From Chrysoporthe austroafricana (taxonomy: Eukaryota > Ascomycota > Sordariomycetes > Diaporthales > Cryphonectriaceae), in the NCBI GenBank assembly GCA_001051155.2, contig JYIP02000022.1, positions 1 through 17,347 on the forward strand: a stretch of DNA of 17,347 nt, given 5' to 3'. Under the pieces are notes generated by a model. The model saw only the letters and a list, made by a program, of their open reading frames with translations. It had not been told where the DNA came from and searched no databases. This document shows, piece by piece, positions 10,516 through 17,347 of this stretch. Made by a program: the position numbers and the translations under genes. The stretch's first letter is position 1, and each line of letters opens with the position of its first letter.

Positions 10516-10633
10516 GTATATCCGGGTTTTCTTTTTTTTTTTTTTATAGCATTTTTAGACTTAATTGGGTCTAGAAAAGCCTAACCCCTTCCTCTTTTCC
10601 CAATCCTTTCTTTTTGAGCATAATTGGGTCCAG
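10516..10633 (+). other. Spliceosomal intron, 118 nt, ending in the recurrent motif
   Basis: The donor is A|GTATAT at 10516. The acceptor is ATAATTGGGTCCAG ending at 10633, and a second motif copy (TTAATTGGGTCTAG, 10561-10574) lies inside. The exon before leaves one base of a codon, and the exon after supplies two (AAT, Asn). The frame then continues as LPKKNIQ and on into SNF2 motif I, so splicing joins the two different frames correctly. T-rich runs at about 10528-10545 and 10608-10615 fit a pyrimidine-rich intron. Confidence 0.65.
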
Positions 10634-10639
10634 ATTTGC

Positions 10640-12030
10640 CGAAAAAAATATAATCGAAAAAAAAAAAAGGGGAAGGGTTTCGGCAAAAGAAAAAAATATT
10701 TAATATGCTAATGCGGTAGCGGATAAATACTTATAGCGCTTTCAAGCAATTGCAATCGCTTATTCCGTTTTATATTTTCGTTAACGATTACGGTTTAAGG
10801 AAAACGTTTATTGCTAAAGCCGTAATAATGCTTTATATTAATGCAATCGATATATCTTTTGCGTAAGATTATAGGGTTCCCTATTACCTTAATATTTACT
10901 TTATTATAAGTAATTTGTTTAACTAAACGGTTTTAGAAATAATCGAGCTTTTTTAGAAAAAGATAAATATTTATATTTATACTATTAGGGCTGGCATTTA
11001 TATTATAGATATTACTATCTTTTATACTAATAAGGAATAGTATTAAGCTTTCCAGATATATATAGAGCAGAAATAGCGCTTAAAAGTAAGAATTTTGTCT
11101 TTTTGGGCCGGCTAGGCTTAATTGTCTTTTAAAAGGGAAAAGAAAGGGGGAAGGTATATCTATTTTCCTAGCATTTGCTCTTTTTTTTTCTTAACTTAAT
11201 TGATTCCAGAGGCGCTAATTTAGCATTTTTCTAAATAGTATGCAAGCTTTTTATCTATTCGTATAGCATGCTATAAGCCCGCTTTACGCTTAAGAATTTC
11301 CGATTCGTATTTAATAAAATAAATAATAATTATAATAAAATCGTTTTTTACTTTACTATAAGCAAGAAAGATATCAAGGTCGCTAATCTGACTTAATACT
11401 TCTAGAATAAAATATTTGCTTTACAAGCCAGCATTGCCCGCGAAATAGCTATAAAGCAAAATAAAAAAGGCAATAAGCTAGATTTTATTATAGATATAGA
11501 TAGTAATATAGATAACTGGGTAATGCCGGAAAAAATAGCCGAGCATATAGCTATAGAAGAAAACTTGCTAGCCGATAAGGGTAGCGATACGGATAGCGAT
11601 AATATCTAAGCAATAATAATAAAGGGCTTCTATAATAGCAGTACGGAAATTCCGGCCGGGCTTGATATGCGAGCGGAATGGCATGCTGCGTACAGGGCAG
11701 CCGAGAATGACAAGAGCATATCTTTCCAGGCAATCTTTTCCAAATCTTTCCGGAATGCGGAAATAGACCAAATCTATACGGCAATTAAAGGCTAGTCAGT
11801 TTGCGAGCTCAAAAACGATAATTATGCATTCCCTATATTTTGCGAAATCCAATATACCTTATTATCCCGCTAGTATTCGCTAAATTGCATATAGCTTATT
11901 TTTCAGATACTATTTCTGGATAAAGCATATATTACCCGGTATGCTATATCCCGCTTTTATTAGAGCATGCTATTAATCTAAAAAGAAAAGATATTTTGCT
12001 TAATTGCGATTCCCGTATTGAATAATTTAT
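10640..12030 (+). other. SNF2 ATPase N-terminal lobe
   Basis: FVNDYGLRKTFIAKAVIML (GLRKT at 10792-10806) is motif I, DxGLGKT, with Gly to Arg. INIYIYTIRAG follows as the segment after motif Ia. After the intron at 11154-11209 and an acidic insert (GSDTDSDN), CEIQYTLLSRQY matches the motif preceding the DEAH box. FLDKAYITR (LDKAY at 11916-11930) is the DEAH box with E to K and H to Y. CLIAIPVLNNLFNIIGF (from 11997) is the LTGTPxxNxxxDLxGL motif with most catalytic positions replaced. The substitutions mostly fit G-to-A or C-to-T changes. Confidence 0.85.
11154..11209 (+). other. Spliceosomal intron, 56 nt, ending in the recurrent motif
   Basis: The donor is AAG|GTATAT at 11154. A pyrimidine run and the branch-like CTTAAC (about 11190-11195) are followed by TTAATTGATTCCAG ending at 11209. 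The upstream exon leaves AG and the downstream exon gives A (AGA, Arg). The downstream frame then matches the long SNF2 frame ex actly, converting one reading frame to the other. Both its length and its phase support a real intron. Confidence 0.75.
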
Positions 12031-13147
12031 TTAATATAATAGGGTTTTGCAATATAGCTATTAGCATTGCGTATATAAATGAGCTATTTACGATCGAAAG
12101 GCAAAATAAGGCGGCAAGCGTATTCCGCATGCCGGATTATAACTTTTTCTGTATAATAAGCGAAAAACTAATAATTTTCCGCAATAACCTGGATACGGTA
12201 GCAAAGGATTATATAGCCCGGTTTAAAGCATAATATGAAAAGGACTCTGTTCGGAATAAGTTCTAATCGATTTTATTTCCGTTTTCTTTTTATTTGCGCA
12301 ATACTTAATCGTTATAATTGCGAATTAAAGAAGCGGAAATAATATTTAAGCTGCTATAAATGAAATGGATAATATCAATATTACTAATATTGCCGGACAG
12401 TAATACAAGCTTCTCGGTAATGGAAATCTTTCTATACCGCATTTAAATATTCGAAATAGAAATAAATGGGAATAACGGCTTTTTATTACAGGCAATAACG
12501 GATATGCTATTGCAAATGCTATATAGGCATAGCAGCAAGATATTGCAAAAAGCATTATGGCAGAATATAACGATCTGCTAAGTATTGAAATAGTTAATAG
12601 AATCCTTAAATATGCATTATTACTGCTTGCTATTACTAATACTGCTAGATTTTCTAGCATATCGCTTGCTATTTGATAAGAAATATATTAAACGCAACCC
12701 GATTACGAATATAAGCGTAAATGATATAAAAGTAGCTATAGCGCTAGATTCGGTAATAGCATTGCATTTACTGGATGCAATGCAGGCAATAGCCGAAAAA
12801 GGGCTTAATAAGGAAATATAAAAGGTAATAATACTTATTATATTGGCGCTTATTAAGGATTCTCGCAATAAAAGCGAATAAATGCAAAGCGGATAGGATA
12901 AAGCAGCGCAAGTATTGCGCTTTAGCATAGCCTATACGGCGTAGCTTGCTAAAATAAATAAAAGCAAGCTGAAATATATATATACTGCAATATATAATTC
13001 GCGCGATTTATTCCGGAACGACTATACGGGTAATGCGTATTATTACTTAGCTTATTCTTTATCTTTTTTCCATACGATTAACGAATATATAAAAAACAAG
13101 TTCGAAATTGGTAATTGTATGCTTATATTCTTGAATAGCCGATTTCC
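12030..13147 (+). other. Linker and start of the SNF2 C-terminal lobe
   Basis: The frame of motif III continues through a long helical linker. It includes AYINELFTIERQNKAASVFR, YIKRNPITNISVNDIKVAIA, LHLLDAMQAIAEKGLNKEI and SGQDKAAQVLRFSIAYTAQL. It reaches CMLIFLNSRFP near 13140, which fits motif IV of the SNF2 C-terminal lobe (xVLIFxxxP). The minus-strand open frames at 12346-12660 and 12620-12928 lie opposite and are shadows. Stops are frequent but short stretches of 60-70 codons are open. Confidence 0.65.
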
Positions 13148-13292
13148 GTAAGAATAAATCGCTTTTCGCATTCCGCTCTTTCCTTTTTGTTATTCTTATT
13201 TCCTGCAATTTGCATTTTCCGCGCGAATTAGATTCGATTATGCTTAATAAATTGCGATTCCTGCAAAGTTATTTAAGCATAATTGCGTCCAG
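13148..13292 (+). other. Probable intron with facing motif pair
   Basis: A possible donor, CC|GTAAGA, lies at 13148 and an acceptor, ATAATTGCGTCCAG, ends at 13292. An inverse copy, GATTCGATTATGCTTA (13231-13246), faces TAAGCATAATTGCGTC (13274-13289) and could pair with it over about 16 bases. The coding-like frame resumes exactly after the acceptor (LIRESDKTKQRYSDLAVNLQ). The phase does not close with this donor, so either another donor was used or a one-base indel has occurred. Confidence 0.5.
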
Positions 13293-13770
13293 TTAATACG
13301 GGAAAGCGATAAAACAAAATAAAGATATAGCGATTTGGCCGTAAATTTGCAGAATTAATATTTCGGTAGCTATCTTTGCGTATTAATACGAGAAGTTGGG
13401 CTGAAAGTAATTAATTATAATACTAGCCTAATATATCTAGAATGCGTAATTGCATAAAAGAAATTTACGAATTTGTAAGAAAATATTAATATAATCGTAT
13501 TATTGCTAAATTTTCAGATTATTGGGTTAAATTTCTATATATGCTATTAGCAAAACATTTGCCTATTATATTACTGGAATTATAACTATATAATCCAGGC
13601 ATTCTACCGGATTATTTATATAAGCTAAGCGCAATTAATAAATTAGATATTAATTAAAATTAATAATTCGTATTATAATATCCAAAAATTGCGAATTATA
13701 ATGAAATAGATTATATAGCTGCTAGCAGAAAGTTCGATTTCGCATTATTTGGATAATAATATATAAGAAA
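13293..13770 (+). other. SNF2 C-terminal lobe with motifs V and VI
   Basis: NIIVLLLNFQIIGLNFYICY (GLNF from 13524) corresponds to the SNF2 motif V region (xxLxSxxxGxxGLNL). YYWNYNYIIQAFYRIIYISQ (QAFYRIIYISQ from 13596) corresponds to WNPxxxxQAxGRxxRIGQ, with G to Y and the second arginine replaced. NSYYNIQ and QLLAESS follow, as in the family, where the helicase domain ends. The relic therefore once encoded a complete SNF2 motor. Confidence 0.85.
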
Positions 13771-14282
13771 TTATCGTATTCGAATTCGTATAATATTAGC
13801 TAGAATAATTATTTAACCAGTATATATAAATTAAGAATTTGTTAATATGCATTAAGAAATATAACTTAGCATATTATACCAAATCTGGGCAATATTATTC
13901 GATTATTATAATGCTATTTATCCTGCTATATAATTTAGATAAAAGTAAGAATGAAAAGATAAATAAAGCTAATAAGCTTATTACAATTCTATCGGAATAT
14001 TTCAAATTGCTAATTATATATTGGGAAATATACGGAATCGATTATACCCAAATATATTAGAAATATATATTGGAAATAATTTAAGCGATTCAGGAAAGCA
14101 TAGCGAAAAATAGCAGGTATATAGAAAAGATACAGGCAAGATTCGATATTAGCAATACGAAAGCATAGCAAGCAATACGGATTAATATGCTTTATGCATT
14201 CCGGTATTATACGATAGCGAAAAGGCTTGCGCGGGCAGCAATATAGGCTAAAGCTGCCGAAAAGGATGAAAAAGATAAATAG

Positions 14283-14458
14283 GGCGCGTTCGAAAACGAG
14301 AAAGACGAGCAAAGCGCGTTCGAAAACGAAGAAAATAAGCAGAATGCGCTCGAAAACGAAAAGGCAGCGCAGGAAAGCGCGGAAAAGGCAGCGCAGGAAA
14401 GCGCGGAAAAGGCAGCGCAAGAAAGCGCGGAAGAGGCGGCGCAAGAAAACGGCAAGTA
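14283..14458 (+). repeat. In-gene 30 bp and 24 bp tandem repeats (acidic coiled-coil-like)
   Basis: Three 30 bp units start at about 14286, 14316 and 14346 and encode AFENEKDEQS-like repeats. Four 24 bp units start at 14361, 14385, 14409 and about 14433 and encode KAAQESAE, the last being degenerate. The plus frame of the SNF2-like relic reads through all of them without a stop. The open minus-strand frames opposite (14010-14495 and 14207-14503) are shadows. Repeats this short usually escape RIP, which fits their intact Gln codons. Confidence 0.8.
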
Positions 14459-14769
14459 AGCGGTTAATATAGCGGCCCTTATAGCTATTACGCAAGATAG
14501 CAATTATAAAACCGTAACGCTATCGCTATTGCTATTGCTAGCTATTTCCCCAGTACAGCCTGCCCTTTTATTGCTGCTTATATTCCCGTTACTGGTTATA
14601 TTCTTATTGCCGGTTATATAAAAACGATAGTCGAAACGGGTACGGATAGATTATACGGAAAACTTAAGGCGCTTTTCGCTTATACGGGATCGGAATAAGG
14701 TTAAAAAAGGATCTAGGCATATAATATCTATTATTACGGGCTCGAATATATAAGAAAATAGTTTAATCG

Positions 14770-14858
14770 AAACTAAGCCGGGCAAGAAACGGAAAGGCAA
14801 AAACGGTACGAATAGCAGCTTGGCTAAAGCTAAAAAGAAAAAGCAAAAGAAGAAATGA
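14770..14858 (+). other. Basic, NLS-like C-terminus and stop of the SNF2-like relic
   Basis: The last codons read KPGKKRKGKNGTNSS, then AKAKKKKQKKK, then TGA at 14856-14858. The lysine clusters resemble nuclear localisation signals, as expected for a chromatin or DNA motor. TGA is almost absent as an internal stop in both relics, so this one is probably original. Confidence 0.6.
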
Positions 14859-15103
14859 AAAAGGAAAGGAATCGTATAACCGGATTATTATCGGCCGAGC
14901 TAGCTAGGGAAGAATTCTGCTAATTCAGGCCAGTCGGAATAAAAGCTCTTTTGTATTAATTTTTCTGCTTGAATATTTTATTCTTCTCTTTTCGGATTTG
15001 TATTTCCGAGTACCGAAGCGGGCAAAGCGTTTTTATAAGTTTTTTACGGATTAAATAAAGGTTAATTAGGTTTGCTATTGCATATATCGGGACGGATATA
15101 GGC

Positions 15104-15134
<31 letters not shown>

Positions 15135-16145
15135 TGCAATTAGGCTTTTTCTATAATTATAAGATTCGGGAAGTTCTTTTTTCCGGGTTCCAGTACCGGG
15201 ATTCGGGAGTTTCGAATATAGTTTTGCAATGCAAAGCATATCGAAATAAGTTTATTAAAGCGTTTTGGCTATACGAATGCTATTCGAATAAATATAGTAT
15301 AGCCAAATAGTTATACGGGCCGATTTTATCTTTCTGTATTATATTGCAAAAAGGGCATATATAATTCGAATAATTAATTTGCAAGCAGTTTTTCTTATTA
15401 TAGCTAAAGCCTTTCTTTTTCTAATATAATTAATATATATAGCAATATAATATAATTAGGATTCGGGTAAATTAATATAAATACGATATTTATTAAAATA
15501 ATTCCGAATTTTGTACGAATAGCAAGCGGGCATTTATATTATATCGATATATATTTAGCAGAAATATAAAAGTTTTTCCGGGAAATATATTTCCCGGATA
15601 ATAACGAAATATATACGGATAAATAATTAGCAGCAAGCGAATATACTAATTTCGATATAATTAGAAGCAGTATTTTATAATATAATGCCGATATGCGTAA
15701 TCGTATTTGAAATAGCGGAAAAAATAATTATATCGGGATATATATTGCCCGGAATATTATAGCTTAATAAGTTTTATTTTATCGCATTCCGAATTGCAAG
15801 CATAAAGCAAATATATACGAAAAGCATAATATACGAGATTTATAGCGCGGGCAAAGCGCAGCCGTTCTATTAATGTATCCGAGTAGTATTGCGAGCTATA
15901 AGTAAAGGCATATAAGTATGGCTATTATACGCTAATTAGTATTTCCGGGAAATAGAAATGCTTAATAAAGCAATCCGAGCAGAAGTTTTGAACGGATTAA
16001 TAATTTCAATATCGGATTCGGAATAAGCAAGCAAGCTCTAGCCGGTAAGTTCGAATATAAAATACTCTAAGCGATATAAGTTAATACAAATTATATCCGA
16101 AATATAAACCGTATAAAGCGGTAAGCTTTCTTTTTTTTTTTTTTT
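14859..16145. other. Gene-free A+T-rich stretch with homopolymers
   Basis: I could find no protein-like reading longer than a few dozen codons on either strand. Contents are a run of 25 T (15104-15128), a perfect 22 bp palindrome at 15577-15598, a similar imperfect one at 15733-15753, and a T run near 16130-16145. The many TA steps and scarcity of ACA/TCA suggest decayed repeat DNA. No terminal repeats or transposase motifs are visible. Confidence 0.6.
15577..15598. repeat. Perfect 22 bp palindrome
   Basis: The core CCGGGAAATATATTTCCCGG is self-complementary and gains one more pair on each side. A near copy with the same G+C arms and A+T centre (CGGGATATATATTGCCCGG) lies about 155 bp downstream, at 15733-15753. 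Confidence 0.85.
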
Positions 16146-16243
16146 CTTTTTCGGATTTCGGTATTGGCTAGCAATCGTAAAGTATCCGGGGCCGGGCTCG
16201 AAAAACGGGGCTTGGGATATTTTCTTAATAAGGCTAGAATAAA
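16146..16243. repeat. 98 bp inverted repeat, left arm
   Basis: This arm is the exact reverse complement of 16473-16570, with 98 of 98 bases matching by my reading. Identity this complete is unexpected in otherwise heavily mutated DNA. Confidence 0.9.
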
Positions 16244-16316
16244 TTGGGTCGAAAAAAGGCGGATCTCGTAAAGTAATTTCCGGATATAATCGAATGCTGC
16301 GAGGCGGGCGGAAAAG

Positions 16317-16368
<52 letters not shown>
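16317..16368. repeat. Run of about 52 A
   Basis: An uninterrupted A run is followed by GAGAAAA and a run of nine G. Open minus-strand frames across it encode only poly-Phe and are not genes. Its true length cannot be trusted, because an N and self-copies lie close by. Confidence 0.8.
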
Positions 16369-16375
<7 letters not shown>

Positions 16376-16472
16376 GGGGGGGGGCGCGAGGAAAAAATAA
16401 GGATATAAACGGCATCTTCCCAAAACGGCTTATAAAGAAAAGAAAAAGAGCTAAATAAGATTATTAGCAAAN

Positions 16473-16570
16473 TTTATTCTAGCCTTATTAAGAAAATATC
16501 CCAAGCCCCGTTTTTCGAGCCCGGCCCCGGATACTTTACGATTGCTAGCCAATACCGAAATCCGAAAAAG
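16473..16570. repeat. 98 bp inverted repeat, right arm, directly after an N
   Basis: It begins at the base immediately following the single N at 16472 and is the exact reverse complement of 16146-16243. The position of the N at the join suggests a stitched or poorly resolved assembly. Confidence 0.9.
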
Positions 16571-16650
16571 AGAAAAAAAAATTGGGGGGGAAAAAAGGGG
16601 GGATCGGGAAAAAAATTTCGGAAAAAAATAAAAAGAGGGGAGGGGGGGGG

Positions 16651-16682
<32 letters not shown>

Positions 16683-16702
16683 AGAAGAAGAAAAAGAGGT
16701 TT

Positions 16703-16798
16703 CCCCCCCCCGCGCTCCTTTTTTATTCCTATATTTGCCGTAGAAGGGTTTTGCCGAATATTTCTTTTCTTTTTCTCGATTTATTCTAATAATCGTTT
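16703..16798. other. Non-reversed complement of 16376-16471 (likely artefact)
   Basis: Base by base, in the same direction, this 96-base segment is the plain complement of 16376-16471. For example GGGGCGCGAGGAAAAAATAA corresponds to CCCCGCGCTCCTTTTTTATT. No known replication or recombination process yields a parallel complement, so I treat this stretch as a data-handling or consensus fault. Confidence 0.85.
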
Positions 16799-16799
16799 G

Positions 16800-17040
16800 C
16801 TGGAATGAATTGGGTTAAAAAAAAGAATATTTAGTATAATTACAGATTTTCTGGATATAATTGAATCTAAACGGGCAAGAAAAAAGGGGAAAGGAAAAAA
16901 ACAAAAAAGGAAAGGTTTTCTGGAAGCAATTGAGTCCAAACGGGCAAGAAAAAAAAAGGAAAGGAAAAGAAAGAAAAAAACAAAAAAAGGAAAGGTTTTC
17001 TAAGCGCAATTGAATCTAACTAGGCAAGAAAAAAAAAAGG
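16800..17040. repeat. Subtelomeric tandem repeat, three to four units
   Basis: Units contain TTTTCTGG or TTTTCTAAGCG, then AATTGARTCYAA, then CGGGCAAGAAAAAA and purine runs. Motif cores fall at 16857-16870, 16926-16939 and 17006-17019, spaced 69 and 80 bp, with a decayed copy at about 16805. The core is the same motif found at the 3' end of introns in the SNF2-like relic. The minus-strand open frame at 16815-17009 is a translation of the repeat, not a gene. Confidence 0.8.
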
Positions 17041-17153
17041 AAAAAGGAAAAAATAAAAGAAAGATTGCTATTATATTATTGAATATTTTAATTCGGATTG
17101 ATTTTATTTATTTATATATTTACATATCGGTATCTTCCTTTATATATAAAACC

Positions 17154-17249
17154 GAAAGGGTAGGAACGGTAGGGGCTGGGGCGTACGCGCGAGCGTACGG
17201 ACGGACGGCGGCGGCGCGGCGGCCCTGAAGGCGCCCTGAAGGCGCTCTC
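17154..17249. promoter_or_regulatory. G+C-rich, CpG-rich telomere junction
   Basis: Composition switches abruptly to G+C rich. A hairpin has stem CGTACGC (17182-17188), loop GCGA and stem GCGTACG (17193-17199). It is followed by GGACGGACGG, a GCGGCGGCGCGGCGG stretch and two direct copies of CCCTGAAGGCG (from 17223). The CpG density just inside the telomere recalls subtelomeric promoters of telomeric repeat RNA, but that role is only a guess. Confidence 0.5.
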
Positions 17250-17347
17250 AGGGTTAGGGTTAGGGTTAGGGTTAGGGTTAGGGTTAGGGTTAGGGTTAGG
17301 GTTAGGGTTAGGGTTAGGGTTAGGGTTAGGGTTAGGGTTAGGGTTAG
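17250..17347 (+). repeat. Telomere, (TTAGGG)n
   Basis: About 16 uninterrupted TTAGGG repeats run to the last base of the window, with the G-rich strand pointing outward as at a right-hand chromosome end. TTAGGG is the standard repeat of most filamentous ascomycetes. No variant units are present. Confidence 0.99.

Larger units (their letters stand above)
7938..14858 (+). pseudogene. Large SNF2-family ATPase/helicase, decayed
   Basis: This is a relic of a SNF2-type DNA-dependent ATPase of very roughly 1,900 codons. The start MGKQKSIKERYRG at 7938 opens a Lys/Arg-rich leader, then PKKKGRFIKALIDKAAIAAA with a Lys/Glu/Ala helix. After an interruption at about 8575-8860 comes a long helical region of unknown function (to 10515, including KKSKKKQPVFYANRILYSG). 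The bipartite SNF2 core spans about 10490-13760, and the acidic-repeat and basic tail reach a TGA at 14856-14858. That TGA is likely the true stop, since the internal stops are nearly all TAA or TAG. Introns at 10516-10633 and 11154-11209 restore the frame exactly when removed. Substituted catalytic residues and dozens of stops make it inactive. It is divergent from the RecQ-like relic. Confidence 0.82.

Noticed and set aside
14010..14503. Minus-strand frames of 161 and 98 codons
   Set aside because: They are antisense translations of the acidic tandem repeats in the SNF2-like gene.
16317..16368. Poly-A run as the tail of a LINE-like retrotransposon
   Set aside because: No reverse transcriptase reading or target-site duplication is visible, and the surrounding sequence is unreliable.
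16038..16470. Minus-strand frames containing poly-Phe
   Set aside because: They translate the 52-base A run in a region with assembly faults.
17250..17347. Telomere array as a CRISPR-like repeat
   Set aside because: Perfect TTAGGG hexamers with no spacers at the end of the sequence.

Overview
The window is the end of a chromosome or contig from a filamentous ascomycete fungus. It closes at the right edge on about 16 telomere repeats (TTAGGG, G-rich strand running outward). The DNA is strongly A+T rich, and its old coding frames are full of TAA and TAG with almost no TGA. This is what a C-to-T process such as repeat-induced point mutation (RIP) leaves behind. I see no intact protein gene and no recognisable tRNA or rRNA.

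Layout, left to right. Positions 1-1135 are a very A+T-rich, purine-biased low-complexity tract with a 66 bp tandem duplication. Positions 1159-1560 hold about three copies of a roughly 135 bp repeat. Positions 1730-7892 (minus strand) are a decayed gene for a telomere-linked RecQ-type helicase. It has an N-terminal zinc-finger-like region, a central region resembling a tyrosine-recombinase core, a RecQ helicase core, and a Cys-containing C-terminus. Positions 7938-14858 (plus strand) are a decayed gene for a very large SNF2-family ATPase, with recognisable helicase motifs, several introns and an acidic-repeat plus basic C-terminal tail. Positions 14859-16145 are A+T-rich DNA with no gene that I can find. 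Positions 16146-16800 are homopolymer-rich and contain an N and two self-copies, one of which runs the wrong way round and is almost certainly an assembly fault. Positions 16800-17040 are a short subtelomeric tandem repeat, 17154-17249 are a G+C-rich junction, and 17250-17347 are telomere.

The two helicase genes are divergent, and their apparent start codons lie only 45 bp apart. Together they look like one subtelomeric unit or mobile module, a telomere-linked RecQ helicase paired with a SNF2 motor, mutated after it was duplicated. A short motif, consensus roughly WWAATTGRRTCCAG, recurs at least 15 times. It forms the 3' splice-site end of introns in the SNF2 gene, appears in inverted pairs, and recurs in the tandem repeat next to the telomere. 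That pattern resembles introner-like elements.

All protein assignments come from reading through stop codons by eye and comparing with family patterns from memory. No database search was run.
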